This document shows positions 39,851 to 48,631 of a DNA stretch of 64,000 bases, one piece after another. Both the position numbers and the translations under genes were made by a program. Origin of the DNA: Aureimonas sp. ME7 (GTDB lineage: Bacteria; Pseudomonadota; Alphaproteobacteria; Rhizobiales; Rhizobiaceae); contig NZ_CAJCKW010000005.1 in assembly GCF_903970965.1 (NCBI RefSeq), forward strand, positions 186,001-250,000, read 5' to 3'. Below the pieces are notes generated by a model. The model was given only the letters and a program-made list of their open reading frames with translations. It did no database searches and was not told the origin of the DNA. How positions within the stretch are numbered: position 1 is the first letter of the stretch; the number at the start of each line of letters is the position of its first letter.

Positions 39851-40351
39851 ATGAAACATGTTCTGACGACAGCTGCGGCGATGGTGGCTTTTTCCAGCAT
39901 GGCGGCGGTTGCGCAGACGCCCGCCCGCATCAGCCAGTTCAACGACTGGGGCAGCTATTCCTACGACGCCAGCGGCTCCAAGGTCTGCTACGTGCTGACG
40001 ACGCCAAAGACCTCGCAGCCCTCCTCCGTCGACCACGGCGACATCTTCTTCCTCGTCTCGCAGAAGCCGGGCAACAAGTCCGCCTACGAGCCGCAGGCGG
40101 TGATGGGCTATCCGATGCGAGAGGGGTCCAAGGTCACGGTGGACATCGACGGCAAGAAGTTCACCCTGTTCACGCGCGGCGAAAGCGCCTGGGTCGAGAA
40201 CGCCGCCGAGGAGCCCCAGCTCGTCGCCGCCCTCAAGGCCGGCAAGTCGATGAAGGTGGACGCCACCTCCCAGCGCGGCACCGCCACCAACTATACCTAT
40301 TCGCTGGCCGGCGTGACGGCGGCGATCAACTCGCTCGCCAACTGCAAGTAG
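39851..40351 (+). CDS. Invasion-associated locus B (IalB) family exported protein
   Basis: A 166-aa exported protein. The signal peptide runs to about residue 22 (AVAQT). The mature part matches the IalB family: CYVLTTPK, GDIFFLVSQKPGNKSAYEPQAVMGYP, KKFTLFTRGESAWVENAAEEP, and a C-terminal cysteine pairing with the first. The Bartonella relative is linked to erythrocyte invasion, but the family is general in Hyphomicrobiales. A terminator follows, then rlmN. Confidence 0.9.
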   Translation: MKHVLTTAAAMVAFSSMAAVAQTPARISQFNDWGSYSYDASGSKVCYVLTTPKTSQPSSVDHGDIFFLVSQKPGNKSAYEPQAVMGYPMREGSKVTVDIDGKKFTLFTRGESAWVENAAEEPQLVAALKAGKSMKVDATSQRGTATNYTYSLAGVTAAINSLANCK

Positions 40352-40380
40352 GCCGGGCGGTACCTGGAAAAGTTTGAAGG

Positions 40381-40406
40381 CGCCGGCGCGAAGCCGGCGT
40401 CTTTTT
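40381..40406 (+). terminator. Intrinsic terminator of the IalB-family gene
   Basis: A perfect stem CGCCGGC / GCCGGCG with a GCGAA loop is followed by TCTTTTT, 29 nt after the stop. Confidence 0.85.
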
Positions 40407-40549
40407 CGTATCCGGGCCGCCCTTCGCAGTCTCGTTTTCCGCCCAACCCTTGCGAAAATGCGCGTTTCGGATCATGTGAAGCCGATCCGGACGAAATTGG
40501 CAGGGCACGAAGCGGAACAGATCATCGTTCCGCGCGGCAGGATGCGACC

Positions 40550-41776
40550 ATGAGCGTGACGATCGATCTGACGAGTTCCGCCGAACGGCCCCGGCCCGCG
40601 CCGGCCGCAGCGCCCACCTCCGCGCCCGCCAAACGCTCCCTCCTCGGCCTGTCGCGCGAGGAGATGGGCGCCGCGCTCGTCGAGGCCGGTATCCCAACGC
40701 GCCAGGCGAAGATGCGCGTCCAGCAGCTCTGGCACTGGCTCTACGTTCGCGGCGTCAAGGACATCTCGCAGATGGCCAACGTCTCGAAGGACCTGCGCGC
40801 GGTCCTCGACGAGCGGTTCGAGATCCAGCGTCCCGAAATCGTCGAGGAGCAGATCTCCGTCGACGGCACGCGCAAGTGGCTGTTCCGCTTCCCGTCGCGC
40901 GGCGCCGGGCGCCCGGTCGAGATCGAGACCGTCTACATTCCCGAAGAAGGGCGCGGCACGCTTTGCGTCTCCTCCCAGGTCGGCTGCACGTTGACCTGCA
41001 CCTTCTGCCACACCGGCACCCAGCGCCTCGTGCGCAATCTCGAACCGTCCGAGATCGTCGGCCAGCTCCTGACGGCGCGCGAGCGGCTCGGCGACTTTCC
41101 CGACGCAGCAACGCCGCAAGGAGCGATCGTGCCCACGGAAGGGCGCCTCGTGTCCAACGTCGTGATGATGGGCATGGGCGAGCCGCTCTACAACTACGAC
41201 AACGTGAAATCGGCGCTCGCCGTCGTGTCGGACGGCGACGGGCTCGCCTTGTCCAAGCGCCGCATCACCCTGTCGACCTCCGGCGTCGTGCCGATGATCC
41301 CGAGGACCGGCGACGAGATGGGCGTCATGCTCGCCATCTCGCTTCATGCGGTGACGGACGAGCTGCGCGACGTGCTCGTGCCGATCAACAAGAAGTACCC
41401 GATCCGCGATCTGATGGACGCCTGCCGCGCCTATCCCGGCCTGTCCAACGCGCGCCGCATCACCTTCGAATACGTCATGCTGAAGGGCGTCAACGACAGC
41501 CTCGCCGACGCGCGCGAGCTGGTGCGCCTCCTCAAGGGCATTCCGGCCAAGATCAACCTGATCCCCTTCAACCCCTGGCCGGGCTCCCCGTACGAGTGCT
41601 CCGACTGGGACCAGATCGAGCGCTTCGCCGATCTCGTCAACGCCGCCGGCTACGCCTCGCCCATCCGCACCCCGCGCGGCCGGGACATCTTCGCCGCCTG
41701 CGGCCAGTTGAAGTCCGAGTCCGAGCGCATGAAGCGTGGCGACCGCCTCGCGCTGGAGGCGGCGGTCGCGGTGTGA
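40550..41776 (+). CDS. rlmN: Dual-specificity 23S rRNA A2503 / tRNA A37 C2-methyltransferase RlmN
   Basis: A 408-aa radical-SAM methyltransferase. The cluster triad CTLTCTFC gives C146, C150 and C153. The two catalytic cysteines are C139 (TLCVSSQ) and C384 (IFAACGQL), the latter carrying the transient methyl. An Ala/Pro-rich N-terminal extension of about 28 residues precedes the conserved domain. Its stop overlaps the GTG of the next small membrane gene (GTGA). Confidence 0.97.
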   Translation: MSVTIDLTSSAERPRPAPAAAPTSAPAKRSLLGLSREEMGAALVEAGIPTRQAKMRVQQLWHWLYVRGVKDISQMANVSKDLRAVLDERFEIQRPEIVEEQISVDGTRKWLFRFPSRGAGRPVEIETVYIPEEGRGTLCVSSQVGCTLTCTFCHTGTQRLVRNLEPSEIVGQLLTARERLGDFPDAATPQGAIVPTEGRLVSNVVMMGMGEPLYNYDNVKSALAVVSDGDGLALSKRRITLSTSGVVPMIPRTGDEMGVMLAISLHAVTDELRDVLVPINKKYPIRDLMDACRAYPGLSNARRITFEYVMLKGVNDSLADARELVRLLKGIPAKINLIPFNPWPGSPYECSDWDQIERFADLVNAAGYASPIRTPRGRDIFAACGQLKSESERMKRGDRLALEAAVAV

Positions 41777-42180
41777 AGCGCCTCGCCGGTTTCGCGCGTC
41801 GCCTGTTGGCCTATAGCCAAGCCTGCCTCGTCGCCGGAACGACGTTCTTCCTCCTTTCGCTGGTCCTCCCGGACTCTCCCGCAGGGAGCGCAGACGAGAT
41901 GGTCCTGCGCTTCGGCATCTCGCTCTTCTACGTCGTGCTGGCTGGTACGCCATTCGCTCTGATCGTTCTGTTTCTTCTGCATCTGACGGGATCGACAGGC
42001 TGGACTCCGACGATCGTCGGCGGAGCCGTGGCCGGCATCCTGCCGATCCTGTTTCTCGCCGCCGTTCTCGGAAATCCGTTCTCGCTCCCGCTTCTCCCGT
42101 CCCTGATTGCCGGCGTTTCGGGCGCCGCGGGCGCTGCGGCATACCGAGCGATCGCACCCGAGCGGAGCGTCGTATCGTGA
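41773..42180 (+). CDS. Small four-helix membrane protein, coupled to rlmN
   Basis: A 135-aa hydrophobic protein with about four transmembrane helices and a basic N-terminus, starting at GTG overlapping the rlmN stop (GTGA). It has no recognised family. It resembles the following membrane protein in length, helix spacing and the pattern LP-(x)n-...-GAxAGIL, so the two may be an old tandem duplication; this is inference. Confidence 0.72.
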   Translation: MKRLAGFARRLLAYSQACLVAGTTFFLLSLVLPDSPAGSADEMVLRFGISLFYVVLAGTPFALIVLFLLHLTGSTGWTPTIVGGAVAGILPILFLAAVLGNPFSLPLLPSLIAGVSGAAGAAAYRAIAPERSVVS

Positions 42181-42247
42181 CCGTCGTCCGTCCCGCTCCG
42201 AACGCGACGACGGCGTTCCCGAAAGGCGCCAGGGTGGGTATCGGACC

Positions 42248-42682
42248 GTGATCGCCGTCCTCCGCTTCCTGTTCCTGATCCCGCTCGGCTTCGTGCTCGC
42301 CTGCCTCGCCGCGAGCTTCGCGATGCTCTGGCCGTTCGTCGCCCTGCCCTCGGACATGACCGACCCGTTCGTGTGGATGGAGCTTTCGGTCGGCTTCCTC
42401 GCGCAAGGGGCGCAGATCGGCTCGCTCGCCTTCATCCCTTGGGCGCTCTTCATGATCGTCACGGAGGCGATGGGCTGGCGCTCGCTTCTTCCTCACGCCG
42501 GCGCCGGCATTCTCGCCGGGTTCGTCGCGACGCGCGCCCTGCCCGGCATCGACACACGCTCGCTCCAGACGGCCATGGTGGTGGCCGGTCTCTCCTTCTC
42601 GCTCGTCTATTGGCTGATCGCCGGATCGAGCGCGGGAAGCTGGCGCCGACGGCGCACCGACACCCCTCCCTCCGACCATTGA
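42248..42682 (+). CDS. Small four-helix membrane protein
   Basis: A 144-aa polytopic membrane protein (helices about 4-28, 46-70, 80-97 and 108-127) with a basic C-terminal tail. A GTG start at 42248 is preferred because it begins just before the first helix; an upstream in-frame start at 42107 would overlap the previous gene. No family is recognised. It precedes the BrnA-type gene by 11 nt, so the two are probably co-transcribed. Confidence 0.75.
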   Translation: MIAVLRFLFLIPLGFVLACLAASFAMLWPFVALPSDMTDPFVWMELSVGFLAQGAQIGSLAFIPWALFMIVTEAMGWRSLLPHAGAGILAGFVATRALPGIDTRSLQTAMVVAGLSFSLVYWLIAGSSAGSWRRRRTDTPPSDH

Positions 42683-42693
42683 GGAGCCGATCC

Positions 42694-42915
42694 ATGGCCC
42701 GACGCCCGACCAATCCGCGCGATGCCGCCGAAGCCGCCTTCAAGGCGGCCACCACCAAGCCGCCGGAGCGCACCCGGGAAGCCCCCGCCATTCCCGGCCG
42801 GCGCGAGCAGATCAGCCTGCGCGTCGATGCCGAGGTGATCGAGTGGTTCCAGGACGACGGCCCCGGCTGGCAGGACCGCATGGCCGACGCCCTGCGCAAG
42901 GCGGCCGGCAAGTAG
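42694..42915 (+). CDS. Orphan BrnA-type antitoxin protein
   Basis: A 73-aa protein with the BrnA antitoxin pattern: a basic N-terminal part, then REQISLRVDAEVIEWFQDDGPGWQDRMADALRKAAG, a ribbon-helix-helix DNA-binding unit. The ATG at 42694 follows GAGGAG. BrnA normally neutralises the BrnT ribonuclease encoded just upstream; here the upstream genes are membrane proteins and no BrnT is seen, so it may be a solitary regulator. Confidence 0.82.
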   Translation: MARRPTNPRDAAEAAFKAATTKPPERTREAPAIPGRREQISLRVDAEVIEWFQDDGPGWQDRMADALRKAAGK

Positions 42916-43148
42916 GGCTACCGGACCCACCGAACACGGAACGGGTTGGCATCCGTGCGCCACCGACATGTGTCGTCACGAGGGGCGGTCTCTGCAGGGT
43001 TGAGGCTGTGGGTTGAGCATCGACTATCGACCCTTCATCGCCGTTCATACGCTACATAGCTCGATCTGGAAGCGGACGTTCGCAACGGGACTGAGCAACA
43101 GCTATGGTCGCCAAGTGATCGCGACCCGAGTTCGGTCAGGAGAAGCCC

Positions 43149-43532
43149 GTGAGGGTCGTGTGGACGCTGAGAACCGAGGAGGGCGAGACCTGGGACCTGT
43201 TCCGCGACGACGGGCCACTTGCGGATGCGGACCTCATGGACGAACGCGGCGTCAAAGCCATAACCGCCCAGAAGATGATCTTCGAGGATCGCCCCTCCTA
43301 CACCTTGCTTCCCGCAGCTCGGCGGGAGCCGTCGTTGCCGCAGAAGGGTGCGCGGCTGCCGCCCATCCATGACGACAAGCGCTTCTACCTCGTTGTGGAG
43401 GACGGATCGCACCGTTCAAGGTACAAAAGCCAACGCACCTACAGCGTCGACGACGCGGCATCTCTGATACGCAGGTTCGGAACGCTTCCTTTCGAGCAGG
43501 TCGAGCGTTTGATGCGGAAGGATGGGATCTAA
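43149..43532 (+). CDS. Hypothetical protein
   Basis: A 127-aa soluble protein with no signal peptide or membrane segment and no family that I recognise. It starts at GTG with AGGAG about 6 nt upstream. It is rich in charged residues, with an N-terminal WTLRTEEGETWDLFRDDGPL and a C-terminal helical part ending RRFGTLPFEQVERLMRK. It begins the lower-GC segment and precedes a barstar-like gene by 33 nt, so the two may form a unit. Confidence 0.65.
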   Translation: MRVVWTLRTEEGETWDLFRDDGPLADADLMDERGVKAITAQKMIFEDRPSYTLLPAARREPSLPQKGARLPPIHDDKRFYLVVEDGSHRSRYKSQRTYSVDDAASLIRRFGTLPFEQVERLMRKDGI

Positions 43533-43565
43533 AACAATGGCGATCGGAAGCTCTATCCTGTCCTG

Positions 43566-43913
43566 ATGAACACCGTTTTCGTCACCATACCGACGGGTCT
43601 GATTTCGGATTGGGCCTCCTTCCACGAGGTCTTCGACCATGCCTTGGGGTTTCCATGGTTCTACGGCGCAAACATGGACGCGTGGATCGATTGCATGTCG
43701 TGTGCGGATCAGCCGAGCGCGGAGATGCTGATCAAAGCAGTCCAGCCCGGCGAACTCCTGGCCCTTCGGATCGACGATGTGGAGGACTTCGCACGTCGTT
43801 GTCCCGACCAGTTCAAGGCGCTGCTGGATGGCACCGCAGTCGTGAACCATCGGCGGATCGCGGCTGGAGAGCAGCCCGTTCTCGCCCTGCTGATCTCCGG
43901 TCATCTTCCATAG
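43566..43913 (+). CDS. Barstar-family ribonuclease inhibitor-like protein
   Basis: A 115-aa protein with the barstar pattern: a strand, then SWASFHEVFDHALGFPWFYGANMDAWIDCM (the inhibitory helix and D-A-W region of barstar), and a later LLALRIDDVEDF helix-strand. Barstar proteins bind and block RNases of the barnase type. No barnase-like gene is seen nearby. It lies in a lower-GC segment, suggestive of acquisition. Confidence 0.75.
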   Translation: MNTVFVTIPTGLISDWASFHEVFDHALGFPWFYGANMDAWIDCMSCADQPSAEMLIKAVQPGELLALRIDDVEDFARRCPDQFKALLDGTAVVNHRRIAAGEQPVLALLISGHLP

Positions 43914-44028
43914 GCGGAGGTACCGCATTCGACCCTTCCACGACGTTGGTGTTGAGATTGGAGGATCCCAGAACCGGAAGTGGGCAAACGTGGTACCCTG
44001 CGTCAGCAGCACAACGTGAGGGGACTGG

Positions 44029-44979
44029 ATGGCAGCAACGCATCGTGGGCAGATCGGAACAGCGATCGCCTTGATCCTGATCTCCGTCTTTTTGCTTTCC
44101 GGTGCCGATGCCGTCGTGAAGGCCGTTTCAGCCGACTTTCCCCTCTGGCAAATCTATGTCGCCAGATCCCTGTTCGCCGTTCCGATCCTTATCGGTCTCT
44201 CGGTACGTTCCGGGATTGCGCAAGCTGCCCGGATCGTCCAGCCTTGGATCGCCCTGCGCTCGGTCCTTCTGACAGGCATGTGGATCGCCTACTACACCGC
44301 GCTTCCGCACATGGACCTGTCGATTGCGGCGACGGCGCTCTACACGACCCCTCTGTTCATCGCGGCGTTGTCGGCTGGATGGGGAAGCGAAACTGTCTCT
44401 CGCCGAACGCTTATCGGGATCTGCCTTGGGTTCGTTGGCGTCCTCGTCATCCTGCGGCCAACGGGCAGCGACTTCACGTTCTGGACCTTGCTCCCGGTCC
44501 TGGGCGCCGTGTTCTATGCGGGCGCGGCAGTGCTGACGCGAACGCGCTGTGCAGACGAAAATCCCATCGTTCTGGCGCTTTCGCTCCATGGATGTCTGCT
44601 GGCCGCAGGCGTGCTTGGCGGTCTCATCGCAACCCTTCAACCGTTCGGCACATCCGACCCTTTCCTCTTCGGAGGCTGGAGGTCGATGGAAGGGGCGGAC
44701 TGGTTGCTGATGATCGGCTTAGGCTGCGTGATGGTCGCGGTGGCGCTCGGCGTCGCGAGAGCCTACCAAAGCGCGCCTCCAGCCGTCGTTGGGACGTTCG
44801 ACTACGCCTACCTCGTCTTCGCCGCAGTGTGTGGCGTATCCTTCTTCGGGGAGCGGCTCGACGCTTTTACGCTGGTCGGCATAGGGCTGATTTTTGCCGC
44901 AGGCGTGCTCGTCGTGTCCCGCTCCGAACGGAGGACGCGAATGGCAGCTACGGGCCTTTCTCGCTCCGAAGCAGACTGA
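44029..44979 (+). CDS. DMT-superfamily permease (two EamA domains)
   Basis: A 316-aa inner-membrane protein with ten helices in two EamA repeats (about 10-145 and 155-295), of the drug/metabolite transporter superfamily. The motif RSVLLTGMWIAYYTALPHMDLSIAATALYTTPLF in repeat 1 is typical. The substrate is unknown. The ATG at 44029 follows GAGGGG. Its GC content appears lower than average. Confidence 0.88.
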   Translation: MAATHRGQIGTAIALILISVFLLSGADAVVKAVSADFPLWQIYVARSLFAVPILIGLSVRSGIAQAARIVQPWIALRSVLLTGMWIAYYTALPHMDLSIAATALYTTPLFIAALSAGWGSETVSRRTLIGICLGFVGVLVILRPTGSDFTFWTLLPVLGAVFYAGAAVLTRTRCADENPIVLALSLHGCLLAAGVLGGLIATLQPFGTSDPFLFGGWRSMEGADWLLMIGLGCVMVAVALGVARAYQSAPPAVVGTFDYAYLVFAAVCGVSFFGERLDAFTLVGIGLIFAAGVLVVSRSERRTRMAATGLSRSEAD

Positions 44980-45030
44980 CGGGTTTCCACCCGATCTTGC
45001 CAACACCGCCTATCGTGCCAGATCGCCCGC

Positions 45031-45687
45031 ATGATCACGATCCACCATCTCGAAAACTCCCGCTCGCAGCGCGTCCTCTGGCTCCTGGAGGAGCTCGGTG
45101 TTCCCTACGACGTCAAGCGCTACGAGCGGCTTCCTTCGCTTCAGGGGCCGCCGGAGCTGAGGGCCGTGCATCCGCTCGGCAAGTCGCCCGTCCTGACCGA
45201 CGGCGAGTTGACGATCGCCGAGACGGGCGCGATCGTGACCTATCTCCTCGACCGCTACGGCGAAGGACGCCTCGTCCCGCCGCAGGACAAACCGGAGTAT
45301 TGGCGCTACCAGCACTTCCTGCATCATGCGGAAGGCTCCGCCATGCCGCCGCTGTTTCTGAAACTCGTTCTGTCGCGCATCCCGCCCGGCGTGCCCTTCT
45401 TCGTCAGGCCTATCCTCGCCAAGGCGATGCAAGCGGTGGACGACCGGCTTCTGGACCCGCAGATCGCCAACCTTCTCGACTACTGGAACGAGGCGCTCGC
45501 CGACGGCTGGTTCGCGGGCGCCGAATTTTCCGCCGCCGACGTGATGATGAGCTTTCCTTTGGAGGCCGCCGGAGCCCGCATCGGCTTCGGCAACCGCCCG
45601 CGGCTTTCCGCCTTTCTGGCGAAGATCCACGCGCGCTCAGGCTACGAAGCGGCCCTCCAGCGCGGCGGACCCTACGCCTACGCTTGA
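45031..45687 (+). CDS. Glutathione S-transferase
   Basis: A 218-aa cytosolic GST. The thioredoxin-fold N-domain holds ITIHHLENSRSQRVLWLLEELG (catalytic Ser region) and the cis-Pro segment GKSPVLTDGELTIAETGAIVTYLLDRYG with the glutathione-binding E-T. The helical C-domain with N-capping-type FSAADVMMSFPLE follows. The substrate is unknown. It is convergent with an EamA gene (4-nt gap). Confidence 0.92.
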   Translation: MITIHHLENSRSQRVLWLLEELGVPYDVKRYERLPSLQGPPELRAVHPLGKSPVLTDGELTIAETGAIVTYLLDRYGEGRLVPPQDKPEYWRYQHFLHHAEGSAMPPLFLKLVLSRIPPGVPFFVRPILAKAMQAVDDRLLDPQIANLLDYWNEALADGWFAGAEFSAADVMMSFPLEAAGARIGFGNRPRLSAFLAKIHARSGYEAALQRGGPYAYA

Positions 45688-45691
45688 GAGC

Positions 45692-46111
45692 TCACCTCCA
45701 GGCGACGAGCACCGTGCCGCCGGCGATCAGGAGAACGCCCGCCCAATTCACCGGGCTGAGGCGCTCGGCTAGGAACAGCGTTCCGAACACGGCGACGAGG
45801 ACGACGGAAAGCTTGTCGATCGGAGCGACCTGCGCCGCTTGGCCCATCTGGAGCGCGCGGTAGTAGCACAGCCAGGAGGCGCCGGTCGCCAGACCCGACA
45901 GGGCGAGAAACGCGAGCGAGCGCGTCGGCACTTCGGCCGGGGAGCGCCAATGACCGCCCACCGTGACGATGCCCGCGATCAGCATGAGGATTACCAGCGT
46001 TCGCAGAAAGGTCGCGTAGTCCGACTGGATGCCAGCCACCCCGACCTTGCCGAACACCGCCGTCAGCGCCGCGAACCCGGCCGAAGCCAGCGCCCAGCCG
46101 AGCCAGCCCAT
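45692..46111 (-). CDS. Single-domain EamA membrane transporter
   Basis: A 139-aa membrane protein with one EamA repeat (about five helices), like the half-size DMT proteins that work as dimers. The conserved end reads APIDKLSVVLVAVFGTLFLAERLSPVNWAGVLLI. Its start overlaps the upstream LysE stop by 1 nt (TGATG), indicating coupled translation. The substrate is unknown. Confidence 0.87.
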   Translation of the reverse strand: MGWLGWALASAGFAALTAVFGKVGVAGIQSDYATFLRTLVILMLIAGIVTVGGHWRSPAEVPTRSLAFLALSGLATGASWLCYYRALQMGQAAQVAPIDKLSVVLVAVFGTLFLAERLSPVNWAGVLLIAGGTVLVAWR

Positions 46112-46749
46112 CAGGCGCGCGCCAGAAGGATATGCACCGCGAAGGCGGAGAACACGCTCGCGAACAGCCAGTCGATGAAGCGCATCACGCCGGGCCGGCG
46201 CTTCAGCGTCGCCGCGATCCGGTCGGCCGCCAGGATCATCGCCACCGTGATCGGCGTCGCGACCACGAGGAAATAGACGCCTAGAAAGAACAGCTTGCCC
46301 CCTGCGTGGATGTCGCCCGCCGCCACGAACTGCGGCAGGAAGGTCACGAAGAACAGGATGATCTTGGGGTTCAAGAGATTGACGCCGACCCCCGTCATCC
46401 AGTTCGTGCGGAACGACTGGCGCGGCTTAAGGGTCCGCTCCACCGAGAACGACGATCCCTTTCGGATCGCCTGGACGGCCAGCCACACGAGATAGGCCGC
46501 GCCCACGACTTTCAGCGCCATGAAGGCTTCCGGCGAGGCCGCGATCAGCGCCGAAAGGCCGACCGCGGCCAGCGTCGTATGGATCAGCGATCCCGTGCAG
46601 GCGCCGAGATAGGCGGCAAAGCCCGCCGCGCGCCCTTGCGCGAGCGTGCGCCCCAGAAACAGCGTCATGTCCGGCCCCGGCGTGATCGTCAGGATCACGG
46701 CCGCGAGCGTGAAGGCGAGAAACGCGGGCGCGTCCGGGAGGAAGGTCAT
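46111..46749 (-). CDS. LysE/RhtB-family amino acid exporter
   Basis: A 212-aa LysE-family exporter with six hydrophobic segments. The diagnostic N-terminal motif is [37 protein letters not shown], and [19 protein letters not shown] follows in the middle. The substrate is probably an amino acid or derivative. The long open frame upstream is the antisense of argG, so ATG 46747-46749 is the start. It is divergent from argG. Confidence 0.93.
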   Translation of the reverse strand: MTFLPDAPAFLAFTLAAVILTITPGPDMTLFLGRTLAQGRAAGFAAYLGACTGSLIHTTLAAVGLSALIAASPEAFMALKVVGAAYLVWLAVQAIRKGSSFSVERTLKPRQSFRTNWMTGVGVNLLNPKIILFFVTFLPQFVAAGDIHAGGKLFFLGVYFLVVATPITVAMILAADRIAATLKRRPGVMRFIDWLFASVFSAFAVHILLARA

Positions 46750-46890
46750 CGGGAAACTCGGGGCGAGAAGCGGCAACCTCCGATCGATACGACGATCCCG
46801 AGCCTCCGGCAATCGACGCTTGCGAACGGCGCCAAGTTCCGTCAGATCGCTCTGAACGCATCGCTCATCCAACCCGGGACCTCGATCAGC

Positions 46891-48111
46891 ATGGCTCTTC
46901 CGCGTGACGTCAAGAAGGTCGTCCTCGCCTATTCCGGCGGGCTCGACACCTCCATCATCCTGAAGTGGCTGCAGACGGAACTGGGTGCGGAGGTCGTCAC
47001 CTTCACCGCCGATCTCGGCCAGGGCGAAGAGCTGGAGCCAGCGCGCCGCAAGGCCGAGATGCTCGGCATCAAGGAAATCTTCATCGAGGACGTGCGCGAG
47101 GAGTTCGTGCGGGACTTCGTGTTCCCGATGTTCCGCGCCAACGCCGTCTATGAGGGCGTCTATCTGCTGGGCACCTCGATCGCGCGGCCGCTGATCTCCA
47201 AGCACCTCATCGACATCGCCGAGAAGACCGGGGCGGACGCCATCGCGCACGGGGCGACCGGCAAGGGCAACGACCAGGTCCGCTTCGAGCTTTCGGCCTA
47301 TGCCTTGAACCCGGACATCAAGATCATCGCGCCGTGGCGGGACTGGGCGTTCAAGAGCCGCACCGACCTTCTGGATTTTGCCGAGAAGAACCAGATCCCG
47401 GTCGCCAAGGACAAAAAAGGCGAAGCGCCCTTCTCCGTGGACGCCAACCTTCTCCACTCCTCCTCGGAAGGAAAGGTTCTGGAGGACCCGAGCGTCGAGG
47501 CGCCCGAATACGTCCACATGCGCACCATCTCGCCCGAGGCGGCGCCCGACAAGGCGACCACGATCACCATCGGCTTCGAGCGCGGCGATGCGGTGTCGAT
47601 CGATGGGCAGCGCCTGTCGCCGGCGACCCTCCTTGCCCGGCTCAACGATCTCGGTCGCGACAACGGCATCGGCCGTCTCGACCTCGTGGAAAACCGCTTC
47701 GTCGGCATGAAGTCGCGCGGCGTCTACGAGACGCCCGGCGGCACGATCCTGCTCGCCGCTCACCGCGCGATCGAATCGATCACGCTCGACCGGGGCGCCG
47801 CGCACCTCAAGGACGAGCTTATGCCGCGCTACGCCGAGCTCATCTACTACGGCTTCTGGTTCGCGCCTGAGCGCGAGATGCTCCAGGCCGCGATCGACCA
47901 CAGCCAACGCCATGTCGAGGGCGAGGTCACGCTCAAGCTCTACAAGGGCAACGTGATGGTGACGGGGCGCTCTTCGCCGAAGTCGCTCTATTCCGACAAG
48001 CTCGTTACCTTCGAGGACGATCAGGGCGCCTACGACCAGAAGGACGCCGCCGGCTTCATCAAGCTCAACGCCCTGCGCCTGCGCACGCTCGCCAAGCGCA
48101 ACGCGCTCTGA
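46891..48111 (+). CDS. argG: Argininosuccinate synthase
   Basis: A 406-aa enzyme that joins citrulline and aspartate with ATP in arginine synthesis. The PP-loop AYSGGLDTS (13-21) is complete, as are [21 protein letters not shown] and [10 protein letters not shown]. Length and ends match the alphaproteobacterial form. It is followed 40 nt later by an unknown gene and a SecY-like gene on the same strand. Confidence 0.98.
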   Translation: MALPRDVKKVVLAYSGGLDTSIILKWLQTELGAEVVTFTADLGQGEELEPARRKAEMLGIKEIFIEDVREEFVRDFVFPMFRANAVYEGVYLLGTSIARPLISKHLIDIAEKTGADAIAHGATGKGNDQVRFELSAYALNPDIKIIAPWRDWAFKSRTDLLDFAEKNQIPVAKDKKGEAPFSVDANLLHSSSEGKVLEDPSVEAPEYVHMRTISPEAAPDKATTITIGFERGDAVSIDGQRLSPATLLARLNDLGRDNGIGRLDLVENRFVGMKSRGVYETPGGTILLAAHRAIESITLDRGAAHLKDELMPRYAELIYYGFWFAPEREMLQAAIDHSQRHVEGEVTLKLYKGNVMVTGRSSPKSLYSDKLVTFEDDQGAYDQKDAAGFIKLNALRLRTLAKRNAL

Positions 48112-48151
48112 GCGCCGCGGGAGAAGGTGAAACGGAAGGCGGGCGGATCGT

Positions 48152-48583
48152 ATGGAATGGACATGCGATCCGCACGGACGTCCCAGGCTTCCAGGCATCC
48201 ACGACGCGACGCTTCGGAACCTCGATCTCGATCCCGCCGCCAACCGTCTTGCCTTTTGCCTGAACGGGGCCGCCGGCGAGCGGCTTCGCTTCACCTTCGA
48301 AGCCGTCGATACGCTGAACATCCGGCAGCTCGGGGAAGCGATGATCGTGGACACGATCTTCGTTTGGCGCGTGTCGCAGGTGCCGCCGTCCTTCGACGCG
48401 GATGCGAGCGCGGGCTGGCGGCACCTTCTGCAGGGACGCGTGCCGGAGGGCGAAGCCCAGGTGCGCGAACGCGCGCGGCTGCGGGCAAAACTGCCGAACG
48501 GCATTCTTGCGACAGTCGTCGGCAGTTACGGCGGCGAATTGTCGGTTCTCGCCGGCTCGCTGCAGATCGACGAATGGAACTGA
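48152..48583 (+). CDS. Hypothetical protein upstream of SecY paralogue
   Basis: A 143-aa soluble protein with no signal peptide or helix long enough to span a membrane. Its N-terminus GIHDATLRNLDLDPAANRLAF suggests a beta-rich fold, but I recognise no family. It lies between argG (40 nt) and the SecY-like gene (48 nt), probably one transcription unit. A role as partner or cargo of the SecY-like protein is speculation based on position only. Confidence 0.7.
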   Translation: MEWTCDPHGRPRLPGIHDATLRNLDLDPAANRLAFCLNGAAGERLRFTFEAVDTLNIRQLGEAMIVDTIFVWRVSQVPPSFDADASAGWRHLLQGRVPEGEAQVRERARLRAKLPNGILATVVGSYGGELSVLAGSLQIDEWN

Positions 48584-48631
48584 CGGTGAGCGACCCCGCA
48601 TCGAACGCCGCTGCGCGCAGGAAAGGAAGCG

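Noticed and set aside
46111-48504. 797-codon minus-strand open frame
   Set aside because: Only the final 212 codons are LysE; the rest is antisense to argG.
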